A DNA stretch of 64,000 bases. Source: Chlorobiaceae bacterium (GTDB taxonomy: Bacteria; Bacteroidota; Chlorobiia; Chlorobiales; Chlorobiaceae). The notes under the pieces were generated by a model that saw only the letters and a list, made by a program, of their open reading frames with translations, was not told where the DNA came from and made no database searches. Location: contig JAAXXR010000004.1 of the NCBI GenBank assembly GCA_013334335.1, positions 1 through 64,000 of the forward strand, read 5' to 3'. Below, piece by piece: positions 18,074 through 27,631 of this stretch (position 1 is the first letter of the stretch; each line of letters begins with the position of its first letter). Position numbers and translations under genes: made by a program.

Positions 18074-18879
18074 AGCTCCTCCGTTGCTTGTCTGGTTATG
18101 GCCGTTTCACCTGCGCTGGACTGTTCATGGAAGAAACGCTTGCCGCAGAGTGGGGAAACCGACTGCATGATCTCGTCGGCAACCCTTTGGGCAAGGCGGT
18201 TAGCGCCTGCCCGGTCTCCTGCCCTGACACAGGCTCCATAGGAGTCGCTGACCATGTCGAATCGCATCGGTTCGCCGAACGACACGGTCATCTTTCCCGC
18301 GAATGGCTCCCGGCCAAGCCTTTCGGCCGCCCTGAACGTGATCCCTACCGGAATAACCGGAGCCCCGGAGAGGATGGCGAGATGACCGATCCCCGGCTTG
18401 GGAGGCAACAGCTCGAATGGATCGCGATTTCGCCGCCCTTCCGGAAAAATCCCGAGAACCCCTCCCGCTTCAAGACGCCGGAGGGATTCGCCGATCACAC
18501 TGCTCCGTTTTTTCGGCCGCCGACGCTCGATGAACGGCAGTTTCGACGGTTTGCTGTATGTGAACACCGGATCGATAAGGGTCATGAGCCGTCCGACGAG
18601 CGGCAGATGCCCGAACATCCAGTCGACGATGAAACTGACCTTGCGGCCGCCGATCATGAACATGAGCAGTACCGGGACGAAGAGGGACTCAAAAACATTG
18701 TTATGGTTCAGCGCGATGATGAACGGGCTCCCGGGTGTCGATGCCGTCTCCGGCAGCAACTCGCGACCCTCCACCCGAACGAGCACCAGATTGGGCAGCA
18801 TGAGGCAACGCAACAGCGTTGCGGTCCAGCCGTCAAGATTCGGAAGCGGTGTGCGGAGCAGTTCAGACGGCGTTGTCAT
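18061..18879 (-). CDS. PlsC-like O-acyltransferase
   Basis: I start this 272-residue protein at MTTPSELLRT. The frame stays open 60 codons upstream, but that part has no acyltransferase-like sequence. Motif I is ALNHNNVFES, with Glu where the family usually has Asp (NHxxxxD); motif III is GIFPEGRRNRD; a later motif is APVIPVGITF. PlsC-type enzymes add an acyl chain to lyso-lipids at the inner membrane. A second acylation of an N-acyl amino acid would give a phosphate-free aminolipid, which fits the overlapping GNAT gene and the adjacent phosphate cluster. It could also be an ordinary 1-acylglycerol-3-phosphate acyltransferase paralogue. Confidence 0.78.
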   Translation of the reverse strand: MTTPSELLRTPLPNLDGWTATLLRCLMLPNLVLVRVEGRELLPETASTPGSPFIIALNHNNVFESLFVPVLLMFMIGGRKVSFIVDWMFGHLPLVGRLMTLIDPVFTYSKPSKLPFIERRRPKKRSSVIGESLRRLEAGGVLGIFPEGRRNRDPFELLPPKPGIGHLAILSGAPVIPVGITFRAAERLGREPFAGKMTVSFGEPMRFDMVSDSYGACVRAGDRAGANRLAQRVADEIMQSVSPLCGKRFFHEQSSAGETAITRQATEELCPA

Positions 18880-19149
18880 GGGTGTCTTCGAATTCTTGTG
18901 GAAAAGCAAACGGGCCCGCAATCCAGACGGGGCGATGGTGAACTTCGCCTGCCCATGTGGGTAATAAACACCCGCGACTGTTGCACGCCCGTTGAGACCG
19001 GGCAACGTTTCTGCAACATCTCCGACAGCGTGGCCCCGCTTCCTGACGAAATGGCTCATCGTCGTCGATCTGTTCGTTCTTTACCGTGACGAACCGTATA
19101 TTTCGGCGATCATTTCGTCATCAGGAATCCGTAACCATATCCAGACAAT

Positions 19150-19809
19150 ATGCCCGACAACAACTGGAGCGACTCGCCGCGATTTGACAGCAAGGCTTCG
19201 GAATGGGACTCGAACATCGTCCGCGCTGCCCTGGCCGACGCCGTATCGAGGGCGATCATCGCCCACCTGCCCGTCACTCGCCCGGAAAACGCTCTCGAAA
19301 TCGGTTGTGGCACCGGTCTGGTAACCATGAACGTCGCACCGAAGTGCGGCTTGCTGACGGCAGTTGACACCTCGAGGGAGATGCTCGCCAAGCTCGAAGA
19401 GAAGCTCATTGTCGACGGCGTTCCCAACGTCATGACCGAGTTGCTCGACCTTGCCGATCCCGAGTCGGCCTCGCTCCTGCCCGGCAGCTTCGACTTTGTC
19501 TTCAGCAGCATGACGTTGCACCATATTTCCGATACGGAAACCTTCCTCGCGCACCTCAGCAGCCAGATGACCCCCGGCGCCACACTGGCCATCGCCGACC
19601 TGGACACTGAAGATGGGCTGTTTCATGACGACGAGACCGAAAAGGTGCATCACGGGTTCGACCGGATGCGGTTGACGGCCATGTTCGAATCGGCCGGCTT
19701 CACCACTGTGTCGTTCATGACGGCGCACCTCGTCGAGAAAAAGAACCGCGCCGGACAGCAGGCAACCTATCCGGTGTTCCTCGTCACGGCAGTCAAACCC
19801 CAATCCTGA
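19150..19809 (+). CDS. class I SAM-dependent methyltransferase
   Basis: A 219-residue Rossmann-fold methyltransferase. Motif I is ALEIGCGTGLVT (about 48-59), motif II is TAVDTSREML, and the post-motif acidic strand is FDFVFSSMTLHHI. The family includes UbiE/COQ5-like and small-molecule methyltransferases, and the substrate cannot be assigned. It is divergent from the acyltransferase pair across about 270 bases and is followed after seven bases by the HAD phosphatase, so it probably leads a plus-strand unit with gph and phoA. Confidence 0.82.
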   Translation: MPDNNWSDSPRFDSKASEWDSNIVRAALADAVSRAIIAHLPVTRPENALEIGCGTGLVTMNVAPKCGLLTAVDTSREMLAKLEEKLIVDGVPNVMTELLDLADPESASLLPGSFDFVFSSMTLHHISDTETFLAHLSSQMTPGATLAIADLDTEDGLFHDDETEKVHHGFDRMRLTAMFESAGFTTVSFMTAHLVEKKNRAGQQATYPVFLVTAVKPQS

Positions 19810-19816
19810 CGTTTCA

Positions 19817-20503
19817 ATGAACCTTCACCCGCCTGGTCCATTCAGGGCGGTGCTGTTCGATCTCGACGGCACGCTGCTCGACACCCTTGAAGACATCGCA
19901 TTCAGCCTCAATGCGGTGCTTGAACGCCATGGATACCCGACCCATACGCTCAAGGAGTGCCGCGAGCTGGTCGGCTTCGGCATGGAGGCCCTGGTCGAGA
20001 GCGCCCTGCCCGAACATGCCCGTAACGAGTCGGTTGTCGTCCCGTTGCTCGAAGAGATGAAAACCTCCTACGCAAACCACTGGAACGAGAACTCGAAACC
20101 CTATGACGGCATCGGCCTCCTGCTCGACGCCATCGACCGGAAGGGGCTGCAAAAGGTGATCCTCTCCAACAAGCCGGACCTCTTCACGAAACTCTGCGCC
20201 GATGAACTGCTCAAACCCTGGCGATTCGACGTGGTCATGGGACATCACCGGGAGATCGCCCACAAGCCCGACCCGCAGGGAGCACTCCTGCTGGCCGGCA
20301 TGCTCGGCGTCCAGCCGTCGGAGGTGCTTTACGTCGGCGACAGCGGCATCGACATGAAGACTGCCTGCGCCGCAGGCATGTACCCGATGGGCGTCCTCTG
20401 GGGATTCCGTCCCGAACGGGAGCTCCGGGAAATGGGGGCGGCTTGGCTGGCGAACACTCCCGAAGAGATCATCGATTTTCTCGAGCTCGCCCGCCAAGCC
20501 TGA
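19817..20503 (+). CDS. gph: HAD phosphatase, phosphoglycolate-phosphatase-like
   Basis: A 228-residue HAD-superfamily hydrolase with a C1 helical cap. Catalytic motif I is VLFDLDGTLLDT, motif II is ILSNK, the motif III lysine is in HKPDPQGAL, and motif IV is VLYVGDSGIDMKTA. This matches the Gph/PGP group, which dephosphorylates 2-phosphoglycolate, but closely related HADs act on other small phosphate esters. It lies between a methyltransferase and alkaline phosphatase; the symbol is given by family likeness. Confidence 0.8.
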   Translation: MNLHPPGPFRAVLFDLDGTLLDTLEDIAFSLNAVLERHGYPTHTLKECRELVGFGMEALVESALPEHARNESVVVPLLEEMKTSYANHWNENSKPYDGIGLLLDAIDRKGLQKVILSNKPDLFTKLCADELLKPWRFDVVMGHHREIAHKPDPQGALLLAGMLGVQPSEVLYVGDSGIDMKTACAAGMYPMGVLWGFRPERELREMGAAWLANTPEEIIDFLELARQA

Positions 20504-20536
20504 ATGCTGCGGGCTGCCCTCCTGCAGCGAACGGAT

Positions 20537-20553
20537 TTCACACGCATGTAACA
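20537..20553 (+). promoter_or_regulatory. possible Pho half-box upstream of alkaline phosphatase
   Basis: TTCACA (20537-20542) and GTAACA (20548-20553) begin 11 bases apart, so it resembles two of the four units of the array at 17301-17339. It lies 38 bases before the chosen phoA start. With only two units, chance is a real possibility. Confidence 0.35.
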
Positions 20554-20590
20554 GAGCGATACGGAGGTTTTGGGTAAGTTCTGTCAAGGA

Positions 20591-22054
20591 ATGTCCCGCA
20601 AACCTGCCAACAAACCCAATACACGCGTGCAGCATCCTGAAATCAGCAAACTCACGATCTGGAGGCGGCTCTTCACCCTGCTGTTGCTCTTCGTGGCAAT
20701 CTCGTCGGCAGGAGCCACCCCGGCCGCTGACACCGGCCGACCCAAACGGATCCGCTACGTGTTCCTCTTCATCGGTGACGGCATGGGACCGGCACAGGTG
20801 TCGCTCGCCGAAAGCCTGATGCCCGATGGCAAGTCACTTGCCATGACCTCTTTCCCGGTGCTCGGCACAGCCCTGACCCATTCGGCAAACCGCCTCATCA
20901 CCGATTCCGGTGCCGGAGGCACGGCGCTGGCGACCGGCTTCAAGACAACGAACGGCACCATCTCGATGGCGGCGAACCGTCTCGACACACTCCGGACCAT
21001 CGCGGAAATGGCCAGAAGCAAAGGGATGAAAACCGGCATTGTCACCAGTGTCGGCATAGACAACGCCACTCCGGCCTGCTTCTACGCACACAACCCCGAT
21101 CGCGACAACTACTACGACATCGCCGTGCAGATGGCCTCAAGCCGGTTCGACTATTTCGGAGGCGGTTACGCTGAAGGTGATTTTCCCGGTAAACGCGCCC
21201 GATCGACGGGATTCAGGGGGCCGATCCCCGGGATCATGGAAAAAGCCGGTTATCGAATCGCCCGCACCCTCGAAGAGCTTCGATCGATACACCCCGGAAC
21301 GCCTGCCTGGGCCTATGCGCCCTATGACCGGAAGGCAGCCATGGATTTCGAGATGGACCGCAGCTCGTCGGAGATGGACCTTGCGGCATTCACCAGGGAG
21401 GGCATCCGCCTGCTCGACAACCCTGCCGGATTTTTCATGATGGTCGAAGGGGGGAAAATCGACTGGGCCTGCCACAGCAACGACGCCACAGCGGCTGCCC
21501 GCGACGTGCAGGCGTTCGACACCGCGATCCGTGAGGCAATCGCCTTCTGGAAGCGTCATCCATCGGAAACGCTCATCATCGTGACCGCCGACCACGAGTG
21601 CGGTGGGCTTGCCCTGGGCAACCTCGCGAACGGCTACACCATAAAGCCCGAACTTCTCAAAAATCAACGGATCTCGTCACAGCGTCTTGCTGAAAAGGCG
21701 GCCGCATGGAAACAAAACGGGACCGTCAGCTATCGGATGGCGCTTGACAGCGTCAGGGTCTGGTATGGACTTGCCGCTGCTGCACCGGACACCTCTCTGG
21801 TACTCAAACCTGACGAACTCACGCGGCTCGGCACCGCCTTTTCGGATCAGAAGCCGGATACTTTCGCCGGAGCCGTCACGCGCATCCTGAACGAACGAGC
21901 CGGAATCGGATGGACAACCAATGCACATACCATGTTGCCGGTGCAGGTGTTCGCCATGGGGGCGGGATCCGCAGAGTTCGGCGGCATCTATGACAATACC
22001 GCGATCGCCAGAAAAATCATGAAACTTGCACGAATCGGTTCGGCTGGCAAATGA
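20591..22054 (+). CDS. phoA: alkaline phosphatase (PhoA family), exported
   Basis: A periplasmic enzyme releasing phosphate from organic esters. The chosen ATG gives 487 residues with a basic N-region and hydrophobic core ([15 protein letters not shown]); the frame also opens at TTG 20570 behind GGAGG, but at a poor two-base spacing. The active-site serine lies in [14 protein letters not shown]. The metal-ligand motifs [10 protein letters not shown] near the N-terminus and TADHECGGL near the C-terminus are intact, as is a further His in ACHSNDA. Its stop overlaps the polyphosphate kinase start (ATGA), so the two are coupled: phosphate is scavenged by one and stored by the other. Confidence 0.92.
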   Translation: MSRKPANKPNTRVQHPEISKLTIWRRLFTLLLLFVAISSAGATPAADTGRPKRIRYVFLFIGDGMGPAQVSLAESLMPDGKSLAMTSFPVLGTALTHSANRLITDSGAGGTALATGFKTTNGTISMAANRLDTLRTIAEMARSKGMKTGIVTSVGIDNATPACFYAHNPDRDNYYDIAVQMASSRFDYFGGGYAEGDFPGKRARSTGFRGPIPGIMEKAGYRIARTLEELRSIHPGTPAWAYAPYDRKAAMDFEMDRSSSEMDLAAFTREGIRLLDNPAGFFMMVEGGKIDWACHSNDATAAARDVQAFDTAIREAIAFWKRHPSETLIIVTADHECGGLALGNLANGYTIKPELLKNQRISSQRLAEKAAAWKQNGTVSYRMALDSVRVWYGLAAAAPDTSLVLKPDELTRLGTAFSDQKPDTFAGAVTRILNERAGIGWTTNAHTMLPVQVFAMGAGSAEFGGIYDNTAIARKIMKLARIGSAGK

Positions 22055-24231
22055 GTGACGTCATGAACACCCATCCGTCCGGCAATGCCTTCCCTGACGG
22101 GTTACCGATCGACTGCACGAAAAACGGCAGGGATCGAATCCTGGATTTCAGGGCGCCGTCGCTCTTCGCCAACCGCGAAATGAGCTGGATGCTCTTCAAC
22201 CAGCGGGTACTCGAAGAGGCGGCCGACCCCTCCCTGCACCCATTGCTTGAACGGACGAAATTCATCTCCATTTTTTGTTCGAACCTCGACGAGTTTTTCA
22301 TGATCCGCGTCGCCGGCCTGGAAAACCAGTACGAAGCCGGCATACAGAAGCGGACCGTTGATGGGTTGAGCCCTGAAGAGCAGCTGGAGCTGATCAGATC
22401 GAAAGCCCTCGGACAACTCGATCAGGTTCACCGGTGCCTCTACGGCGATATCCTGCCATCGCTCGCCGACGCAGGCGTTCGCTTCGTCAGCTTTGCGGAT
22501 CTTGGCGGCGCGGAACGTGACGCGCTGAACCGGCATTTCCGCCGCGAAATCTACCCCGTGCTCACCCCGCTGGCGTTTGACACCGGCCACCCGTTCCCGT
22601 TCATGTCGAACCTTTCGCTGAACCTTGCCGTGGAGCTTGAAGACAAGTCGAACGGAACCCTGAAATTTGCCCGGGTCAAGGTCCCGGACAGCCTGCCCAG
22701 GCTGCTCCGGTTGAACGCGATCGACGGGATAGATGAGACGATTGGGGAGGTCTCGCTCCTGTGGATCGAAGAGCTCATCGAAAACAACCTGGAGCAGCTG
22801 TTCCCGAACATGCGGATCATCCGGGCCCATCGCTTCAGGATCATCCGCGACGCCGACATCGAAATTGAGGAAGACGAAGCGGGAGACCTGCTCAAAACGA
22901 TCGAGAAGGGGGTCCGTTCGAGAAGGTATGGAAACGTCGTGAGGCTTGACATCAACCCGCAAATGCCCTCGTTCGTCAGGGAGTTGCTGACGAAAAACCT
23001 TGAGATCGAATCACGCAACGTCTATGAGATCGAGGGATCGCTCGGCCTGAGCTCCCTCATCGAACTCCTCCGGCTCGGCCGCCCCGACCTGAAAGACGAG
23101 CCGTACATTCCGGTCAAGCCGTTCGGAGAGAAGGGCAAGGGCGATCTGTTCAGCGCCATAAGCAAAAAAGATCTCCTGCTTCATCACCCCTACGACTCCT
23201 TCCAGCCGGTCGTCGAGTTCATCGAGCAGGCCGCCACGGACCCAACAGTCCTGTCGATAAAACAGACCCTTTACCGTGTCGGAAGCAACTCCCCGATCGT
23301 CAGCGCACTGATGAAGGCTGCCGAACACGGCAAGCAGGTTGCCGTCCTTGTCGAACTCAAAGCGAGGTTCGACGAAGAAAACAACATCGTCTGGGCCCGG
23401 GCACTCGAAGATGTCGGTGCCCATGTGGTCTACGGGCTGCCAGGACTGAAGACCCACGCCAAGCTGACCATGATCGTCCGCCGCGAATCGGGAGGCCTGA
23501 AACGCTACCTCCATCTGGGCACCGGCAATTACAATCCGTCTACAGGGAAGCTCTATACCGATTACAGCCTCTTCACCGACGACAGAGACCTGGGCGAGGA
23601 GGCTGCGGAACTCTTCAACGCCCTGACCGGATATTCGAGATACACCGCATACCGCCACCTTCTCGTGTCTCCCATCAACACCAGGGAGCGGCTCATCGGC
23701 ATGATCGAACGTGAAGCAGCGTTGAACGACCGTGGGCAAGCGGGCCACGTGATCATGAAAATGAACTCCCTGGTTGACCCGGCGACCATCAGGGCGCTCT
23801 ACAAAGCCTCATGCGCAGGGGTGCGCATCGACCTTGTCGTTCGGGGCATCTGTTGCCTGAAGCCTGGCATCCCGGAGGTAAGCGACAACATCAGGGTGGT
23901 GAGTATCATCGGCCGCTTCCTTGAACACAGCAGAGTGTACTTTTTCGCGAACGGGGGCAGCCCCGAGCTCTATCTCGGAAGCGCCGACATCATGCCGAGG
24001 AACCTCGACGAACGCGTTGAAACCCTGTTTCCCGTGTTTGACCGATCGCTGATTGAACGGGTCAGGGAGGAGCTCCGGCTTCAGCTCGGGGATAACGTCA
24101 AATCCTGGCGCATCCAGCCTGACGGCAGCTGCTCCCGAATCGAGAACGGCTCGCCGGAGGTCAACAGCCAGGAGCGACTGATGAAACGAGCCGGGAACAA
24201 GGAAAAACCGTCGGGAATCATGGGAAATTGA
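22051..24231 (+). CDS. ppk: polyphosphate kinase 1
   Basis: A 726-residue PPK1 that makes inorganic polyphosphate from ATP, reversibly. The N-terminal domain begins around [19 protein letters not shown], a family hallmark, followed by [12 protein letters not shown]. The catalytic phospho-histidine lies in [14 protein letters not shown], and [11 protein letters not shown] and RGICCLKPG mark the two phospholipase-D-like domains. Length is normal. It overlaps phoA by four bases. Downstream, after 192 bases, come a repeat protein, a CHAD protein and a ParA ATPase that I think act on its product. Confidence 0.96.
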   Translation: MSDVMNTHPSGNAFPDGLPIDCTKNGRDRILDFRAPSLFANREMSWMLFNQRVLEEAADPSLHPLLERTKFISIFCSNLDEFFMIRVAGLENQYEAGIQKRTVDGLSPEEQLELIRSKALGQLDQVHRCLYGDILPSLADAGVRFVSFADLGGAERDALNRHFRREIYPVLTPLAFDTGHPFPFMSNLSLNLAVELEDKSNGTLKFARVKVPDSLPRLLRLNAIDGIDETIGEVSLLWIEELIENNLEQLFPNMRIIRAHRFRIIRDADIEIEEDEAGDLLKTIEKGVRSRRYGNVVRLDINPQMPSFVRELLTKNLEIESRNVYEIEGSLGLSSLIELLRLGRPDLKDEPYIPVKPFGEKGKGDLFSAISKKDLLLHHPYDSFQPVVEFIEQAATDPTVLSIKQTLYRVGSNSPIVSALMKAAEHGKQVAVLVELKARFDEENNIVWARALEDVGAHVVYGLPGLKTHAKLTMIVRRESGGLKRYLHLGTGNYNPSTGKLYTDYSLFTDDRDLGEEAAELFNALTGYSRYTAYRHLLVSPINTRERLIGMIEREAALNDRGQAGHVIMKMNSLVDPATIRALYKASCAGVRIDLVVRGICCLKPGIPEVSDNIRVVSIIGRFLEHSRVYFFANGGSPELYLGSADIMPRNLDERVETLFPVFDRSLIERVREELRLQLGDNVKSWRIQPDGSCSRIENGSPEVNSQERLMKRAGNKEKPSGIMGN

Positions 24232-24259
24232 ACGCATTGCTGGGCACCTGCCGGAATTT

Positions 24260-24287
24260 GTTACAATCGCGTGAAAAAACGGTAACA
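24260..24287 (+). promoter_or_regulatory. possible Pho-box-like triplet before the repeat/CHAD/ParA genes
   Basis: GTTACA (24260), GTGAAA (24271) and GTAACA (24282) start at exact 11-base steps between ppk and the repeat-protein gene. A TATATT at 24325-24330 could serve as a -10 element. The hexamers match the TTNACA core less well than the porin array. Confidence 0.35.
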
Positions 24288-24423
24288 GCCCCGCAACAAC
24301 GACACGAACAACAGCGAGTCTTTCTATATTTGTATCAGGGTAATCATCTATCGTGACCGGAACCAGACATCGAGTACGCCCCCGGCACGGTTCCAGGCCA
24401 ACAAGCACAGAACAAGAAAAGCA

Positions 24424-25200
24424 ATGCTCACCTTCAGGGATGTCATGGGTTGTATGGATGGAACTGGCCCGATCGATTGCTCCGGCAGGGGATTGACCTC
24501 ACTTGAGGGGTGTCCGGAAATCGTCGAAGGGGCCTTCGACTGTTCAGGTAATCTGCTCACGACCCTCGAGGGTGCTCCCGCAGTCACCGGAAGCTTCGAC
24601 TGTTCACGAAACATGATCACCTCGCTCGACGGAGCGCCGAAAACCGTCGGTGGGGATTTCAACTGTGCCAGGAACCTGCTGACCAGCCTCAGTGGCGCCC
24701 CTTCGAAAGCCAGGGGGTCGTTCGACTGTTCAGAAAACCTTCTGAAAAGCCTTAAAGGCGCCCCGAAAAAAATCAAAGGGCGATTCGACTGCTCGCACAA
24801 CCTTCTGGCATCGCTTGACGGCGCTCCAATCCAAACTGGAGCATTCGACTGCTCTGGCAACCGCCTGACCTCCCTGCTCGGTGCGCCTGACGAAGTCCTG
24901 CATGATTTCGACTGTTCAGCAAACCGGATCACCACCCTTGCCGGATGCCCTGACGTCGTTGCGGGCAGGTTCTCCTGCGCCGGCAACCGGCTTGAAAATC
25001 TCAGGCACGGACCGCTGAAGGTGAACGGCAGCTACGACTGCTCACACAATCTGCTCACGACGCTGAACTATGCCCCCGGAAGGATCGGCGGCCGCTTCAT
25101 CTTCGCGGGAAATCAGGTACTCGCCGGGCACGCCAGCATCGGCAAAGGATACCGGTCGGGCGCTTCGATCCTGCCAGGCCGGCTTCAGTGCGCCGGCTGA
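24424..25200 (+). CDS. Cys-rich LRR-like repeat protein (FDCSxN repeats)
   Basis: This 258-residue protein consists almost wholly of ten tandem repeats of 20-21 residues with consensus FDCSxNxLTSLxGAPxxVxG, plus a degenerate eleventh. Nearly every repeat keeps the Cys at position 3, the Asn at 6 and Leu at 8 and 11. The spacing is that of a short leucine-rich-type solenoid with a stack of Cys and Asn residues. There is no signal peptide or membrane segment, so it is cytoplasmic. Similar repeats occur in phage and bacterial proteins of unknown role. Its stop overlaps the CHAD gene start as TGATG, so the two are translationally coupled. A scaffold or adaptor role is my inference. Confidence 0.8.
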   Translation: MLTFRDVMGCMDGTGPIDCSGRGLTSLEGCPEIVEGAFDCSGNLLTTLEGAPAVTGSFDCSRNMITSLDGAPKTVGGDFNCARNLLTSLSGAPSKARGSFDCSENLLKSLKGAPKKIKGRFDCSHNLLASLDGAPIQTGAFDCSGNRLTSLLGAPDEVLHDFDCSANRITTLAGCPDVVAGRFSCAGNRLENLRHGPLKVNGSYDCSHNLLTTLNYAPGRIGGRFIFAGNQVLAGHASIGKGYRSGASILPGRLQCAG

Positions 25201-26765
25201 TGGACACCCACCCCGACACCCTTTATTTCAGGACAATCGGATCCGACGGACCTGAACCGACACCCGGCAGCACCCTGCCTGGCGAATGGAATCTAGTTCC
25301 CATCTCGTCGCGCAACGAGCGGCACAGCTTTTACGACACCTTTGAAAATCATGCATTCCAGAAAGGCATGCTCGTTGTCAGGAGAAAAGGCCATCTTGAA
25401 GTCACCGGTCTCGATAATGGCAAAGTCCTGGCTGAAACGGAGTTCAAAGGGACCCCGGCCGCTTTCTTCCCCGAATCCCTGCCCGAGGGCGCGGCCCGGG
25501 AGTTGCTCCTGCAATGCAGCAGCCTCAGGGCATTCATGAAAACCTGCAGTGTGGAGATCTCCATCTCTTCTTGGAGGATCCTTGACGACAACCAGAAAAC
25601 GATCGCCATCCTCAATAGCGAAACGATGCGTCCTTCTGGTGAAACAACCTCCACACCGTTCGCACGATTCCACTCCATCACCCCACTCAAGGGTTACCAC
25701 CGGGAGCTGGCCCGCATGCTCAGGGCCCTGCCTGAGCCGGTTGACGCGTATCGAGTCACCGACTTCAGGGAGCGCGTCCTCCTGATGCTCAAATCCTGCG
25801 ACCACATCATCGGCGACTACTCCTCAAAACTCCGGTTGCAGCTTGATCCGGAAGCAACCGTGCATGAAAACGTCCGGCGCCTGCTGCAGTTCACGACCTC
25901 GGTCATGAAGTCGAACGAGACCGGAATCCGGCAGCACATCGACACTGAGTTCCTGCACGATTACCGTGTGGCCATCAGGAGAAGCAGGTCGATAGTACGT
26001 CTGCTCAGGGGGGTGTTCGATCCTCACCGGACGGCATGGCTGCTTGGAGGACTGCGTGATCTCGGCAAGCGCACCAACCAGCTTCGAGACCGTGACGTCT
26101 ATCTGCTCCGCGACGAAGCTTACACCCGCCTGCTGCCGCAGCGGCTCCGTCCGGCGCTTGACCGTTTTTTCGACGAGCTCGAGACCGAAAGAAAGCAGTT
26201 ACATCGAAAGTTCTGTCATTACCTCGCAAGCCGCGAATACCGTACCTTCATGCAGGGACTCGAAACCGTTATGTCGGACGTGGCCATGCCCGATCAGGAG
26301 CTTGCACCCAACGCTGCCCTGCCGACCAGGACCGTGGCGTCGAGATCGATCAGAAAATCGTGGAAAAAGGTTATCATCCATGGACGGAAAATAGGTACGG
26401 GAACCCCCGACAGTGAACTGCATGAGCTTCGGATCCATTGCAAGAAACTGCGTTACCTGCTGGAGTTTTTCTCGTCACTGTTCCCGCCGAAAGAGGTCGG
26501 ACGCCTTGTCGGGGATATGAAGGAGCTGCAGGAAACGCTCGGCGACTTCGTCGATCTCTCGGTGCAGATCGAATTCCTGCTGGGCCGTCTCGGGACGCTC
26601 CCGCACGACAGGGCCGGCATCGATGAAGCGGCCGCACTTGGCGGTCTCGTCTCCGCCCTGTACCGGAAGCAGGCGCATGCACGCAAAAAGTTCGGCGAGA
26701 CGTTCGAGAAATTCGACGACGAACAGACCCGTGACCTGTTCGACAATCTCATCAATAGCCTGTAA
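25200..26765 (+). CDS. CYTH-like/CHAD-domain protein, probable polyphosphate binder
   Basis: A 521-residue protein; I choose ATG 25200 because it overlaps the preceding stop, although GTG 25188 is in frame. Residues about 25-190 resemble a CYTH/triphosphate-tunnel domain (HSFYDTFENHAFQKGMLVVRRKG; AETEFKG gives an ExExK pattern), but degenerate and without the usual N-terminal ExExK. Residues about 210-510 are a CHAD domain: FLHDYRVAIRRSRS and LHELRIHCKKLRYLLEFF are its two conserved basic helices. CHAD domains bind polyphosphate and locate to polyphosphate granules in other bacteria (established for the family). Located two genes after ppk and 15 bases before ParA. Confidence 0.85.
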   Translation: MDTHPDTLYFRTIGSDGPEPTPGSTLPGEWNLVPISSRNERHSFYDTFENHAFQKGMLVVRRKGHLEVTGLDNGKVLAETEFKGTPAAFFPESLPEGAARELLLQCSSLRAFMKTCSVEISISSWRILDDNQKTIAILNSETMRPSGETTSTPFARFHSITPLKGYHRELARMLRALPEPVDAYRVTDFRERVLLMLKSCDHIIGDYSSKLRLQLDPEATVHENVRRLLQFTTSVMKSNETGIRQHIDTEFLHDYRVAIRRSRSIVRLLRGVFDPHRTAWLLGGLRDLGKRTNQLRDRDVYLLRDEAYTRLLPQRLRPALDRFFDELETERKQLHRKFCHYLASREYRTFMQGLETVMSDVAMPDQELAPNAALPTRTVASRSIRKSWKKVIIHGRKIGTGTPDSELHELRIHCKKLRYLLEFFSSLFPPKEVGRLVGDMKELQETLGDFVDLSVQIEFLLGRLGTLPHDRAGIDEAAALGGLVSALYRKQAHARKKFGETFEKFDDEQTRDLFDNLINSL

Positions 26766-26780
26766 CCGCCCTCGTCGGCC

Positions 26781-27521
26781 ATGAAATCCATCGCCCTCTA
26801 CAGTATCAAGGGTGGCGTCGGCAAAACGGCCGCCGCCGTCAACCTCTCCTGGCTTGCATCCCGGGATGCGTCACCGACACTGCTCTGCGATCTTGACCCG
26901 CAGGGAGCAAGCTCCTTTTATTTCAGGATAACGGCCGAAGGCAAGTTCAGGAGCGACAAATTCCTCAAAGGCAGTAAAAAGATCTACCGGCAGATCAGGG
27001 CCACCGATTTCGAACACCTTGACCTGCTTCCCTCCGACCTCTCCTACCGGAACCTCGACATCGAACTGTCCGAAGGGAAAAATCCGAAGAAAAAGCTCAA
27101 AAAAAACCTGGCCGATCTTGACGAAGAGTACGACTACCTCTTCTTCGACTGCCCACCGAACCTCACCCTCCTCTCCGAAAGCGTGTTCGCCGCGTCTGAC
27201 ATCATCCTGGTCCCCATCATCCCGACGACACTCTCCATCAGGACCTTCAACCAGCTGATCGCGTTCTTCAGGGACAATGATCTCGACGCGACGAAAATCC
27301 GGGCCTTCTTTTCCATGGAAGAGCGAAGGAAAACCATGCACCGCGAGATCATCGACGAATTCAGGGAGGCACCGGGATTCCTCTCCACAACGGTCCCCTA
27401 CAGTTCGGAGGTTGAAAAAATGGGCATCTACCGGGCGCCAGTCAATGCCGTCCGACCTGACTCACCTGCCGCGCAGTCTTATCGGCGGCTCTGGGATGAG
27501 CTGCGGGCATCGCTCGACTGA
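26781..27521 (+). CDS. ParA/MinD-family ATPase
   Basis: A 246-residue deviant-Walker ATPase. The P-loop is [19 protein letters not shown], with the signature lysine (KGGVGKT); switch I is [11 protein letters not shown] and Walker B is [10 protein letters not shown]. There is no N-terminal DNA-binding domain and no ParB gene or recognisable parS next to it, so it is an orphan ParA. Orphan ParAs position plasmids, carboxysomes, chemoreceptor arrays and storage granules over the nucleoid. Here the coupled neighbours are a polyphosphate-binding CHAD protein and a repeat protein, suggesting polyphosphate granules as cargo. It ends the plus-strand run; the next gene converges. Confidence 0.85.
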   Translation: MKSIALYSIKGGVGKTAAAVNLSWLASRDASPTLLCDLDPQGASSFYFRITAEGKFRSDKFLKGSKKIYRQIRATDFEHLDLLPSDLSYRNLDIELSEGKNPKKKLKKNLADLDEEYDYLFFDCPPNLTLLSESVFAASDIILVPIIPTTLSIRTFNQLIAFFRDNDLDATKIRAFFSMEERRKTMHREIIDEFREAPGFLSTTVPYSSEVEKMGIYRAPVNAVRPDSPAAQSYRRLWDELRASLD

Positions 27522-27631
27522 GCAAGTAGCACCATCAGACCGGCGACACCCGTTCAGCCCTGTTCGAGAGGCACGCCTGGCCGGAGCCAGCGTCCCGGGC
27601 ACGTTCCCCTCCCTCTGCGAAGAACAAACCA

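Noticed and set aside
18880..19059. 60-residue N-terminal extension of the PlsC-like protein
   Set aside because: No acyltransferase-like sequence, and the ATG at 18879 gives a normal-sized enzyme.
26781..27521. chromosome-partitioning parA with parB/parS
   Set aside because: No ParB gene adjoins and no parS-like TGTTTCACGTGAAACA palindrome was seen; the neighbours point to another cargo.
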